From Fidelibacterota bacterium (GTDB taxonomy: Bacteria > Fidelibacterota > Marinisomatia > Marinisomatales > TCS55): a stretch of DNA of 64,000 nt. This document shows, one piece after another, positions 46,341 through 56,047 of the stretch (position 1 is the first letter of the stretch; each line of letters begins with the position of its first letter). The DNA lies in contig JABGZQ010000066.1 of assembly GCA_018674655.1 (NCBI GenBank), positions 97,822 through 161,821 of the forward strand. The letters are read 5' to 3'. The position numbers and the translations under genes are program-made. A model generated the notes under the pieces. It had not been told where the DNA came from, ran no database searches, and saw only the letters and a program-made list of their open reading frames with translations.

Positions 46341-48158
46341 TTAATCTTCCTCAATCCGAAATAGAATATAATCGGTAAAAGTTAAATATATTTTCACTTC
46401 GCCCGTGTAGCGATAAATCCAAAGTTGTTCTTTTTTGTCATCCCCCTGAGATAACACTTCCGATGGCTTTCCCATAATTTCTTCTACCTGTGCAATTGTC
46501 ATCCCCAGTTTGATTGGATTTATTGCCTCCTTTTTTTCTTTTTCTTTTCTGAGAATCTCACCAATTTTTTGATGTGTCGTCCATTCATCTTTCGCAGTTA
46601 ATTTTTCTTTAAGTTCATTTAAAATGCGCATATTTGTTTTATTAAGGCCACCGGTCAACCGATGGGTTTCTTCCAATGCGAAGACGACAAACCTCAAGGC
46701 GTTCAAATCTTTCAATGAATCAGCCATGGTTAATAAATCTACAGCCATCCTATGTTTATAAGTTGCAACTTTAAAAGTGAGTCCCGGATCCATTTCTAAC
46801 GCTTTAGAAAAGTAGGATAACGCTCGGCCATTTAAACCAATTTTGAACAATTGTTCTCCCTGGTTCATCAACTGCGTAATTCTAAATCGGGTCACATGAT
46901 GACTTATTTCCGGATGCCATCCGGATACCATGGTTATATGGGCAATGGCCGTATCTCCATATCCAGCGTTCAACCATACTTCCGCTTTTTCTACTTCTCG
47001 AAATGCAATTTCTCGCAGCCTTTCATTAATGACGCCTGCCAATAGGGTATCCGCCATTGATTTTGCTCGAATATACTTTTCGACTGCCCTTTCAATCATG
47101 CCTCTTTCATCAAAGCTCATTCCTTCACGCATAAGCTGATATGGAATTTTTCGTTCACTTTCTACCATTAATTTTTTTGCACGGTGGATATTGGCATGGT
47201 TTGGATTTTCATCTACAAATTCTGTTAAAAACCTTGTAGCTGAAATATAATCACGTCTGTAATAATGCATTTTTCCTGTATCACCCTTTGTTTTTCGACC
47301 CCCAAAAAAAACAGATGCCGTCGCATAAATCCCCGCTGTTTGGATTGTAAATTTGTTTATGGGTGTTATATCCTCTGGATCATTAATATGGTTGATATTC
47401 GTGTGCGTATATTTCAAATCAACGCCCACAGCAAATCGATTGGCCATACCGACATCAAGGATAATTCGTGCTCCCATTGTAAATGACTGTGACGGTCCAT
47501 ATCCTGTGGGAGAGCCGGCTGTGCCATATAATTCGGAAAATGCAAGGCCATAGGTGTATCGATAGGTTGTGAACCAGCTTTCGAACCATTGGAGCATGAG
47601 AGACTGACTCCAGGCTACCTCCATCATTTTTCCTGTAAATTCAGTGTCTGCAACCCAAGAAGTATTCGATGCGTTCCATTCACTTGGAATCGTTGGGGGT
47701 AAAAAAAGAGATGAATAACGAAGATTTATCCCTGTGTGCATATCAAGCCAACTATTACCAAACCAATAATAGGCTAAATTCGTTTTGAGTAAATCCAAAT
47801 CCAATTGATGACCCAATCGAGAGGTAAAGCTCCCACCGGTAAATTCTGTTACATCTGACTCGTAGGACATCCAATTACTTTTTAAATTCCCCAATCCTAA
47901 AAATCCTCCACCAGCATTGAAACTAAATCCATACCTAAATTCCATTGGAATAAAATTTATGGGATGATGAAATTCTCTGCGCCGAAAAATGCGATCCCAG
48001 ACATACCCTTTTTCATAATCCCCACTTAATTCCTCATCCAAATTGAATACCTTGAAAATGAGAGATTTAGATGTATCCTGAAATGCCGGTGCTTCTTCAG
48101 CCGAAACATAGGATAAAAAGATTAAGATGATTGGGATTGATTTTCGTATCACAACCAT
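46341..48158 (-). CDS. Predicted outer-membrane barrel, TPR and BamE-like fusion protein
   Basis: A 605-residue exported protein of unrecognised overall family. A signal peptide ends near residue 20 (YVSA). Residues about 60-275 alternate in beta-barrel fashion with many aromatic residues. Residues about 290-500 are helical and TPR-like (for example GLNGRALSYFSKALEMDP). The last 60 residues are a SmpA/BamE-like domain: IKLGMTIAQVEEIMGKPSEVL, then LWIYRYTG and VYLTF-like strands. BamE domains belong to the outer-membrane assembly machine, so a role in envelope assembly or lipoprotein sorting is plausible but unproven. Transcribed alone. Confidence 0.82.
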   Translation of the reverse strand: MVVIRKSIPIILIFLSYVSAEEAPAFQDTSKSLIFKVFNLDEELSGDYEKGYVWDRIFRRREFHHPINFIPMEFRYGFSFNAGGGFLGLGNLKSNWMSYESDVTEFTGGSFTSRLGHQLDLDLLKTNLAYYWFGNSWLDMHTGINLRYSSLFLPPTIPSEWNASNTSWVADTEFTGKMMEVAWSQSLMLQWFESWFTTYRYTYGLAFSELYGTAGSPTGYGPSQSFTMGARIILDVGMANRFAVGVDLKYTHTNINHINDPEDITPINKFTIQTAGIYATASVFFGGRKTKGDTGKMHYYRRDYISATRFLTEFVDENPNHANIHRAKKLMVESERKIPYQLMREGMSFDERGMIERAVEKYIRAKSMADTLLAGVINERLREIAFREVEKAEVWLNAGYGDTAIAHITMVSGWHPEISHHVTRFRITQLMNQGEQLFKIGLNGRALSYFSKALEMDPGLTFKVATYKHRMAVDLLTMADSLKDLNALRFVVFALEETHRLTGGLNKTNMRILNELKEKLTAKDEWTTHQKIGEILRKEKEKKEAINPIKLGMTIAQVEEIMGKPSEVLSQGDDKKEQLWIYRYTGEVKIYLTFTDYILFRIEED

Positions 48159-48323
48159 TCAAAATAGGTGAATTTCACCACTCGCCGCAAGGTATCCATT
48201 TGCGAACCACTTGCATTGGATTATTCAAGAAAGATTCTATTTATCCTTAGTTGAAAAGCAGTAATTTCTCAAACTTCATATCAATGGGGAACTATCACCC
48301 ATTATACAATTATTAACCTGGAC

Positions 48324-48983
48324 ATGGTTCATTTGAAATTCATAAGACATATTATTCTTTTGGCTTCAATCATTGTATGGTTGCCGGCTCAAGCATTTTC
48401 TATTGCACGGATCCACTATGGCGGCGGTGGGGATTGGTACGGTGATCCAAGTAGTCTGCCTAATCTATTAAATTATATATCCGAACAGACATCTATTGTC
48501 GTTGACCCAAATGAATATAGAATTAAACTCACTGACCCGGAGCTATTCAGCCATTCATTCCTTTATTTGACTGGCCATGGAAATATCCGTTTTACAGAAG
48601 ATGAAATGGATATTCTTCGAAACTATTTGCTCAAAGGTGGATTCCTCCACGCCGATGATAATTATGGTATGGATACCTCATTTCGTCGGGAGATGAAACG
48701 TGTTTTCCCTGAGAAGGATTGGGTGATGCTTCCTTTTGACCATGATATTTTTCATTCTTTTTATGACTTTCCTCAAGGATTACCAAAGATTCATGAACAC
48801 GACGGAAATCCGCCCCAAGGATTGGGATTGTTTGAAGGAGATCGGCTCATCGTTTTTTATTCCTATGAATCAGATTTGGGTGACGGATGGGAAGATGCAG
48901 AAGTTCATAATGACCCGAAAGATATTCGACATGCCGCTCTCAAAATGGGGATTAATATTGTGTGGTATTCTCTAACGCAATGA
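48324..48983 (+). CDS. DUF4159-family exported protein
   Basis: A 219-residue exported protein. The signal peptide ends near residue 24 (PAQA). The body matches DUF4159: ARIHYGGGGDWYGDP near 29, YLTGHGNIRFTEDEMDILRNYLLKGGFLHADDNYG (shown in part) near 86-117, and FPEKDWVMLPFDHDIFHSFY near 132. The ThuA-like, Rossmann-type fold is suggested by known members. It overlaps the DUF4175 gene by four bases (ATGA). It leads a four- or five-gene operon of envelope proteins. Confidence 0.88.
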   Translation: MVHLKFIRHIILLASIIVWLPAQAFSIARIHYGGGGDWYGDPSSLPNLLNYISEQTSIVVDPNEYRIKLTDPELFSHSFLYLTGHGNIRFTEDEMDILRNYLLKGGFLHADDNYGMDTSFRREMKRVFPEKDWVMLPFDHDIFHSFYDFPQGLPKIHEHDGNPPQGLGLFEGDRLIVFYSYESDLGDGWEDAEVHNDPKDIRHAALKMGINIVWYSLTQ

Positions 48984-51900
48984 ATTTGATCTCCCAATAT
49001 TTAACTAAAATCCGCCGATCAGCTATCGTGTATGATATCAAAATCACAGGATGGAAAATATATACGATATATCTCATTCTCTTCGTCACTGGGCTTATGG
49101 TAGAAAATGTGTTTTATTTATCTAGTTTTACAAGATTTACCGTTTGGATATCAGTTTTGAGTTTAAACTTTATTGGCGTTGTCTGGCTCTTGATAACGGC
49201 TCGCCAAATTCACACCAATTCATTTGAACGCTATCGTTGGTCTTATTTAGCCCGTAAAATCGGTAAAAACGCTCTCCCCAAAGAAGATACCATCATTAAC
49301 GCACTCCAAATTGAACGGGGGTCTGAAGAATCCACTTCAACGGAACTCAGTCAGACTTTTATAAATCAAACCATTCAAAAACTAAACAAACTAAATTTTT
49401 CAGAGCTTTTTCCATTTGATCGTATTTATCATTGGAAACGAATTACATTGGTTGGATTGGCCATTACGATTCTTTCCTTGTCTATCACTTGGAAACATTC
49501 CGTCTCATCTCTATATCGTTGGACTCACCCAAAAACCGAATTCATTCCCCCAAAACCATTTAAAGTAAAAAGTGTATCCCGTCACATTCGCGTTCTGGGT
49601 GGTGAAAATATAGCCGTATCTTTCACCGCAATTGGTGATCGGCCAGACTCACTTCAAATTGAATTTAAACCCATTGTTTTCGAACCGGGGCGGGATTCAC
49701 TAATTCTGAAGACAATATACCCTGCAAAGGGCAAAAATATTTTCACCACAGAATTAAAAGAAATATTTCAGAATTATCGCTACCGCGCATTTTACACTTC
49801 AACAAATTTCTGGCAACCGTGGGATGAAATTTCATCAAAAGATTATTCTATTTCTGTGACAGATCGCCCGACCATAGAGGATTTTTCTGTTACGATTCGT
49901 CCGCCAGCATACACAGCGTTGGCGCCTCAAATTCAAAAGGCCAATCAGGCCGAGATTCAAGCATTAAATGGATCCCGTATTTCAATTCAATTACAATCGA
50001 ATCAGCAATTGGATAAGGCAGAATTGATTTTAAATGGTGAACCTCAAGCCATGAAGGTTAACCATAAAAATGCTCAATATCATTTTACGATGAAAACTGA
50101 TGGCGAATTTTCCATTCATTTAACTGACAGTCGGGGAATTCGGAATCGAAATCCCATTCCATATAAATTACAAATGATTGCAGACTTATCTCCGGAAATG
50201 ACCATTATACAACCACCGCCGATTGTAGAGTTGGGCGGCAATCAATCCATTCCAATTGTGATGACGATTGAAGATGATTTTGGATTCTCTAACCTTCAGC
50301 TTGCCTATGAGATTCAGCGCCCCAGTTATATTCAAGTCGAACCATTTATTTCCATGTTCAGTCTTCCGTTAAAAGACCCTAGTCAATCCAAACAGGAAGT
50401 TAACACAGTTTGGGATTTGGCCTCCCTTGGACTCATGCCGGAAGATGAAGTGCATTACCATTTTGAATTATATGATAACGATAATATTTCTGGCCCTAAA
50501 AAATCTATTTCTGCAACCTTTATTGCCCGAGTTCCGTCGCTCGAAGATTTATTTCATTCTTTTAACGAAAAGGAGGATGAGATATCCGAAGCTGTAGAAA
50601 TAGAATTATCGGAAATCCATAAACTCCAGAAACAGTTAAACAAAGCAGAATTAACACTTCTAAAAACTGATAAACCCGATTGGAAGGATCAACAAGAGCT
50701 GAAGGAAACCATGGCATCCGTTAAAGATAAACTCTCTGATTTTGAAGCATTGTCAGAACAATTGGAAGCTTTAAACAATTCTGGTGAAAAGCATCAATTG
50801 TTTTCAGATAACTTGATGGAAAAATTCAAGGATCTACAACAATTAATAGAAGATATTTTCCCTCCTGAAATGCTTAAGAATATGGATTGGATGCGTGAAG
50901 CTTTGGAAAAAATGGATTCAAAAGATTTACTCAGCGCATTGGAAAAGCTATCGAATAATTTGACGCAAATTGAACAGGAATTGGATCGGTTTTTGGATAT
51001 TTTTAAACGGGTTAAAGCTGAGCAACAAGTCGATGAACTGAGAAAACGAATCCAGCAGTTGGTCGAGAATCAAGATAATATTGATGAACAAATTCGACGG
51101 ACAACACCTCAAACGGACCCGTCTATTTTTGAACGATTGACCCTTGAAGAAAAAATGAGTCAGAATGAATTGGATAATATTCGAGAAGCCATGAATGATG
51201 CCGCCAAAGATGTTAAAGATTTTAGTCGAAAAACAGCCCAACAATTAGAGGAGTTGTCTGAATCTGAACAAACTCAATCATTGGAGAATCATTTAAATAA
51301 AACAGTTCAAAGCCTAAAGAAACAGGATTCTTATTCTGCAATGGACCATAGTTATGCCGGGCTTCAATCTTTAGAATCAATGGAAATGACCATGGAAAAT
51401 ATCTTGGCCGATTTTCAGAAAGAGACGACTCGGGACATGTCTCGCAAATTCAGATCCATTTTACGTGATGTCCTCACCCTATCAAAAGCTCAAGAGTCAT
51501 TGAAAAAGGAAACGGGAGATATCCCAAGGCATTCCCCACGATTGAATGATTTAGCCGGACACCAACAAATGCTTCAGGATCAACTGACTCAAACCATGAA
51601 TAATACAATGAATTTATCGCGCGAAACCTTTATGGTATCACCAGACATGGGGCGAAAATTAGGAATGGCTTATGCACAAATGGATGCATCTAAGGGAAAA
51701 CTGGCCGAAAGGAATGGCAGTGGATCTTTGGGCAATCAAGGCCAAGCCATGGTTGCATTAAATGAAGGTGCAAAATCCATCATTCAAACCATTAAACAGA
51801 TGCAAGAAAGCGGATCCGCCAGCGGATATGAAACTTTCCTTAAACGCATGGAAGAAATGGCAGGACAACAACAAGGCCTCAACAACCAAGGTATGCAATT

Positions 51901-52420
51901 AGCCCTCGGCCAAATGGCTTCTTCTATGCAAGAAGGGCTCATGCAACAAATGTTGTCCCAGCAGCGAGGTGTTCGAAAGTCGCTACAGCAAATGATGGAT
52001 GAAATGAAACAAGCTGGGGAACAAGGATTAGGCGATTTATCTGGAATTGCAAACGAAATGGATCAAGTTATTCAAGATTTAGAACGGAAGCAGTTTAATC
52101 GGCAAACATCAGATCGCCAACAGCGTATTCTCTCCCGGATGATTGACAGCCAGAAATCCATGACACAGCGTGGTTTTGAAGAAAAACGAAAATCGGATAC
52201 TGCCAACCCAATCTCATTTGCAGGCCCATCGGGATTGCCACAAGACTTAGGTCAGAGACAATCACTCATCATTAATGCCATGAACCATGCTTTAAAATCC
52301 GGGTACTCTCGCGACTATCAAAAAATGATTCGACGATATTTTAATGCCCTCAGTAATGCTGAAACAGTAATTCTTCCTGATACCAATGTTTCTATCCAAA
52401 TTGAGACGGTTAACCCTTGA
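48980..52420 (+). CDS. DUF4175-family membrane protein with long coiled coils
   Basis: Large protein, about 1146 residues from ATG 48980, chosen over an in-frame GTG at 48962 because it gives an ATGA overlap with DUF4159. Three N-terminal membrane helices (about 25-47, 50-75, 155-175) are followed by periplasmic beta-rich repeats (about 195-520), then a 500-residue helical, Gln/Met/Glu-rich coiled-coil region (about 525-1080). The plan fits DUF4175. The C-terminal part is low in hydrophobics and dense in Q, typical of extended helical bundles. Function unknown; the DUF4159-DUF4175 pairing suggests a joint envelope complex. Confidence 0.87.
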   Translation: MNLISQYLTKIRRSAIVYDIKITGWKIYTIYLILFVTGLMVENVFYLSSFTRFTVWISVLSLNFIGVVWLLITARQIHTNSFERYRWSYLARKIGKNALPKEDTIINALQIERGSEESTSTELSQTFINQTIQKLNKLNFSELFPFDRIYHWKRITLVGLAITILSLSITWKHSVSSLYRWTHPKTEFIPPKPFKVKSVSRHIRVLGGENIAVSFTAIGDRPDSLQIEFKPIVFEPGRDSLILKTIYPAKGKNIFTTELKEIFQNYRYRAFYTSTNFWQPWDEISSKDYSISVTDRPTIEDFSVTIRPPAYTALAPQIQKANQAEIQALNGSRISIQLQSNQQLDKAELILNGEPQAMKVNHKNAQYHFTMKTDGEFSIHLTDSRGIRNRNPIPYKLQMIADLSPEMTIIQPPPIVELGGNQSIPIVMTIEDDFGFSNLQLAYEIQRPSYIQVEPFISMFSLPLKDPSQSKQEVNTVWDLASLGLMPEDEVHYHFELYDNDNISGPKKSISATFIARVPSLEDLFHSFNEKEDEISEAVEIELSEIHKLQKQLNKAELTLLKTDKPDWKDQQELKETMASVKDKLSDFEALSEQLEALNNSGEKHQLFSDNLMEKFKDLQQLIEDIFPPEMLKNMDWMREALEKMDSKDLLSALEKLSNNLTQIEQELDRFLDIFKRVKAEQQVDELRKRIQQLVENQDNIDEQIRRTTPQTDPSIFERLTLEEKMSQNELDNIREAMNDAAKDVKDFSRKTAQQLEELSESEQTQSLENHLNKTVQSLKKQDSYSAMDHSYAGLQSLESMEMTMENILADFQKETTRDMSRKFRSILRDVLTLSKAQESLKKETGDIPRHSPRLNDLAGHQQMLQDQLTQTMNNTMNLSRETFMVSPDMGRKLGMAYAQMDASKGKLAERNGSGSLGNQGQAMVALNEGAKSIIQTIKQMQESGSASGYETFLKRMEEMAGQQQGLNNQGMQLALGQMASSMQEGLMQQMLSQQRGVRKSLQQMMDEMKQAGEQGLGDLSGIANEMDQVIQDLERKQFNRQTSDRQQRILSRMIDSQKSMTQRGFEEKRKSDTANPISFAGPSGLPQDLGQRQSLIINAMNHALKSGYSRDYQKMIRRYFNALSNAETVILPDTNVSIQIETVNP

Positions 52421-54297
52421 AGCATTTCTGGTTATGGCTATTCATGGGGCAATTATTTGCTCAAATTGAGGTTCTCCCAGAAGGAAAATCTGCATTTATC
52501 CAGGCCATGGCCATGGAACAGTCTGGGAATTTAGATGGGGCAGTACAAATCTATAATCAAATTTTATATGGTAATCCAAATCATCAGCAGTCCTATCTCC
52601 AGTTAAGAAATATTTATACCAAAACTGGCGACCCTGCATCAGCCATTCCTCTGGTTACAAAATGGCTAAAAACCCATCCAAATGATTTACAATCAAGCTT
52701 GGCCCTTGGGGAATTTTATTTTCGGAATCAGGAAGAAGAAAAAGCATTAGCGGTTTGGCAACATTTTAGAAATACCCAATTAAACAATCAAACCTCTTAT
52801 CGACTATTGCTACAATCCTATATTCGATTTGGCCAAACCAAAGCCATGGCATCTCTCGTTCTTAAAGGAAGAAAGCAATTTAATGAACCCTATTTTTTGG
52901 CCATTGATTTGGCCAATTATTATCAATCTCGTCAATCGTACGATCGATCCTTAAATGAATATATGATCTTAATAAAACATCAAAAACAATATTTAAAATA
53001 TACGATTGACCGTATTTTGCTTATGAGTGATGATTCCACCACTCATGTATTAATTGATTCCACCCTACTATCCGCTTCAGCAAATATTCCTGAGGTAAAA
53101 ATAATATCAGCTGGGTTTTATTATAAAACGGGTCAGTTCGAAAAGGCGCTTCGTGAACATAAACAGATGGGCGTAAATAATCCCAGTGATTCAAAACGAT
53201 GGTTGGATTTTTCTCAAAACCTCTTGAAGGAAAATCAGTATCAATTATCCATTGAAGCTTATCATTACTTTCTACAAAATATGACCCGAAACGATCCATC
53301 GGTTTTAGGAAAAACGCTATTGGGATTGGGGCAGGCATACGAAAATCAAATTATCCAGAACCAAACGGAACTTCAATTTGTAAAATGGTATCCAAATAAT
53401 GATTTTTTTCAATCTACTCGAATAAAAGGGCCGGATATATTGGATGAGCCCTTGGCAAACACATTGGAGCATTATCAATCCATCTTGGCACTCCTACCAC
53501 CATCAAATACAACAGCTACGGTTCATTTTCGTTTGGGAGAAATTCAATCCAATATACTACAGGATGTGAATGGCGCTAAACATTCTTATGAAAAAGCACT
53601 CGTATCCCGGCCCAATGCTGATTTAAGAAAAAAAATCCAAATCCGATTGGGTGATTTATTATTAATCTCTGGTCAATATCCAGAAGCCATAGACTATTTT
53701 GATCGACAAATAAATGCTGTGTCATCTCCTGAAAATATTGACGGAAATACCATTCGATATTTAACCAGTTTATTGTTCAATCGTGAGATAGATCAACCAT
53801 TGTCATTTTTAGATTCGATTGTCTATGCCATAAATCCTAACCATCCATATTTTAACGATTTGATGGAAATGCATGATTTAATTACCCAATATTATTCAGA
53901 TGGCACCCGGGATGATCGTTTGGCATTTGAGTCGTTTTTTCAAGGAGAATCATTGGTTCGACAGTTTAAAATACAAGAAGCAATAGAATCCTTTAATTAT
54001 ATAAACCATCGGCATCCGGACGCATTGATCACTCCATTATCTACTTTACGAAAGGCGTTATTATTATTAGAGTTTGATCAACCAGAAGCCGCCCTTATGG
54101 CTGCTTTATCTATCGAAAATTCTCCTCTAAAAGATCGCGGTTTGGCATTGGCAGGAGAAATTGAAGAGCGGTTTTTAGGCAATCCCAAAAAAGCCTTAAA
54201 CCATTATCATCGCATTTTATCTGAGTGCAAATCATCACTTTTGGTTGAACCGGTGAGACTACACATTCGAAAATTATCTAAACCTCAGGAGAGTTAA
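52417..54297 (+). CDS. Exported TPR-repeat protein
   Basis: A 626-residue exported protein built almost wholly of tetratricopeptide-like helix pairs, such as GNLDGAVQIYNQILYGNPNH (about 35-54), DPASAIPLVTKWLKTHPND, and GQYPEAIDYFDRQI near 425. The signal peptide (1-15, ending LFA) is followed by Gln. The start is TTG at 52417, overlapping the DUF4175 stop by four bases (TTGA). TPR proteins are scaffolds, so it probably organises the DUF4159/DUF4175 products in the periplasm. No enzymatic motif seen. Confidence 0.88.
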   Translation: MKHFWLWLFMGQLFAQIEVLPEGKSAFIQAMAMEQSGNLDGAVQIYNQILYGNPNHQQSYLQLRNIYTKTGDPASAIPLVTKWLKTHPNDLQSSLALGEFYFRNQEEEKALAVWQHFRNTQLNNQTSYRLLLQSYIRFGQTKAMASLVLKGRKQFNEPYFLAIDLANYYQSRQSYDRSLNEYMILIKHQKQYLKYTIDRILLMSDDSTTHVLIDSTLLSASANIPEVKIISAGFYYKTGQFEKALREHKQMGVNNPSDSKRWLDFSQNLLKENQYQLSIEAYHYFLQNMTRNDPSVLGKTLLGLGQAYENQIIQNQTELQFVKWYPNNDFFQSTRIKGPDILDEPLANTLEHYQSILALLPPSNTTATVHFRLGEIQSNILQDVNGAKHSYEKALVSRPNADLRKKIQIRLGDLLLISGQYPEAIDYFDRQINAVSSPENIDGNTIRYLTSLLFNREIDQPLSFLDSIVYAINPNHPYFNDLMEMHDLITQYYSDGTRDDRLAFESFFQGESLVRQFKIQEAIESFNYINHRHPDALITPLSTLRKALLLLEFDQPEAALMAALSIENSPLKDRGLALAGEIEERFLGNPKKALNHYHRILSECKSSLLVEPVRLHIRKLSKPQES

Positions 54298-55551
54298 TTG
54301 ACACGATTCATTTCAATATTATTTTTATTTATCCAAATTGGTCTAAGCCAAAAAATTCTCATACCCATGGACCAGGTACAAAAAGACCATCTCAAGGCTT
54401 ATGGCACTGCCATTTGGATATTGACAGAGAATATCAATGTGGAATGGATTTTAAATTATCGGGGTGGTTCATTTTTAACAGATAGCTATCCCGAAGTTGA
54501 GCGGGAATGCCGTGTGCGGGGCGTGTCTTATGAGATCATTGATGCGGAACAAACATTGACGATATATAATGAAGTAGAAGCCAATAATATGGATGTGGTT
54601 CTATTAGAAAAAGCACCTAAAATTGCCATTTATACGCCACCGGGTAAGCAACCATGGGATGATGCAGTTACGCTGGCCCTTACCTATGCAGAAATCCCTT
54701 ATGAAACATTATGGGATGAAGACGTTTTTAATGGCACATTGAGCCAATATGACTGGCTTCACTTACATCATGAAGACTTTACGGGGCAGTATGGAAAATT
54801 TTATCGAAACTACCATACGGCTGGATGGTATATCGAACAACAAAAACAGTTTGAAGCCATGGCGCAAAAATTGGGTTACCATTCTGTCCACGCTCAAAAA
54901 AAAGCATTGGCTCAAATTATTAAGAATTATGTGACGAATGGTGGGTTTCTATTTGCCATGTGTTCTGCCACGGATTCATTTGACCTATCTCTTGCAGCCA
55001 AAGATATAGACGCCGCCCATTCTGTCTTTGACGGGTCCCCCATCGAAAAAGATGCAGTTAATAAAATGGATTTTAACCAAACATTGGCATTTACCGATTT
55101 CATTATTAATCCGGATCCCATGATATATGAATATTCGGATATCGATTACCCACCCAGTGATAATCCAATCGTCCGTGGTGCGGAAGCTGATTATTTTTCG
55201 CTTTTTGAATTTTCGGCTAAGTATGATCCTGTGCCTACCATGCTCACACAAAACCATGTTTCTGTGGTAAAAGGGTTTATGGGCCAAACCACAGGGTTCA
55301 ACCGTGAAAAAATCAAAAAACATATATTAATTATGGGAGAAGACCCCACAACACCCCAAGTAAAATATCTTCATGGAAATCAAGGACAGGGGACGTTTAC
55401 ATTTTTAGGTGGGCATGATCCTGAAGATTATCAACATTTTGTGGGGGATCCCCAGACAGATCTTTCCCTTCATAGAAATTCTCCGGGCTATCGACTTATT
55501 TTAAATAATGTGTTATTCCCAGCTGCGCGGAAAAAGGAGCGAAAAACTTAA
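54298..55551 (+). CDS. Exported protein of the family often named asparagine synthetase B (name unsupported)
   Basis: A 417-residue exported protein. The signal peptide (1-17, ending GLS) is followed by Gln. It resembles a Bacteroidota-type family: KILIPMDQVQKDHLKAYG near 18-35, VKWILNYRGGSF-like stretch near 47, YDWLHLHHEDFTGQYGKFY near 150 and GGFLFAMCSATDSFDLSLA near 217. Databases commonly label it asparagine synthetase B, but it lacks the N-terminal Cys glutaminase and the SGGxDS PP-loop of that enzyme and is exported. The HHED stretch could bind metal. The start is TTG at 54298, with AGGAG upstream; it directly follows the TPR gene. Confidence 0.87.
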   Translation: MTRFISILFLFIQIGLSQKILIPMDQVQKDHLKAYGTAIWILTENINVEWILNYRGGSFLTDSYPEVERECRVRGVSYEIIDAEQTLTIYNEVEANNMDVVLLEKAPKIAIYTPPGKQPWDDAVTLALTYAEIPYETLWDEDVFNGTLSQYDWLHLHHEDFTGQYGKFYRNYHTAGWYIEQQKQFEAMAQKLGYHSVHAQKKALAQIIKNYVTNGGFLFAMCSATDSFDLSLAAKDIDAAHSVFDGSPIEKDAVNKMDFNQTLAFTDFIINPDPMIYEYSDIDYPPSDNPIVRGAEADYFSLFEFSAKYDPVPTMLTQNHVSVVKGFMGQTTGFNREKIKKHILIMGEDPTTPQVKYLHGNQGQGTFTFLGGHDPEDYQHFVGDPQTDLSLHRNSPGYRLILNNVLFPAARKKERKT

Positions 55552-55552
55552 A

Positions 55553-55987
55553 TTGGAGATGCAATTAGTAGAAGGTGATTTGGTGGATGCAATTGAAGTC
55601 TCTCAAAACATACCGGAGTTTGATTCACCTTATGCGCAGGAAGAATATGAAAAACGATTGGATGACTCATCTCTAATTCTTACTGTTGAGATTGATGATA
55701 AACCCATTGGTTTTAAAGTGGGTTATGATCGATTTGGCGATGGATCATTTTATAGCTGGATGGGCGGTGTTTTACCAGATCACAGACAAAATAAGGTGGC
55801 CTCAATTTTGGCAACCTATCAAGAAGAATGGGCCAAATCGAATGGGTATCAATCTATCAAATTAAAAACCCGAAATAAGCACGAACCCATGATTGCATTT
55901 TCTATTGCCCGGGGTTTTGATATTATCGATTCTGAACCGAATAAAGATCTCCGTGAAATGAGAATCTGGATGGAGAAAATATTATAG
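55553..55987 (+). CDS. GNAT-family N-acetyltransferase
   Basis: Small acyltransferase of about 144 residues. The acetyl-CoA-binding core is MGGVLPDHRQNKVASILATYQEEWAK near 65-90, followed by the beta-5 segment SIKLKTRNKHEPMIAFSIARGFDI, as in GNAT enzymes. The substrate is unknown. The start is uncertain: ATG 55508 is in frame but lies inside the upstream gene, TTG 55553 follows the upstream stop by one base, and ATG 55559 is next. I use 55553, since homology begins only at MQLVEGDL. It probably belongs to the same operon. Confidence 0.85.
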   Translation: MEMQLVEGDLVDAIEVSQNIPEFDSPYAQEEYEKRLDDSSLILTVEIDDKPIGFKVGYDRFGDGSFYSWMGGVLPDHRQNKVASILATYQEEWAKSNGYQSIKLKTRNKHEPMIAFSIARGFDIIDSEPNKDLREMRIWMEKIL

Positions 55988-56047
55988 GCACTCAGGATAC
56001 GAATAAACGCTAAATATTAGTATATTTTGCGATCCTTATTAATCTAA

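Noticed and set aside
48159..48323. Promoter or regulatory site in the 165-base divergent gap before DUF4159
   Set aside because: Only weak matches to promoter boxes (TTGCAT with no good -10) and a short GTGAA/TTCAC palindrome; not enough to call.
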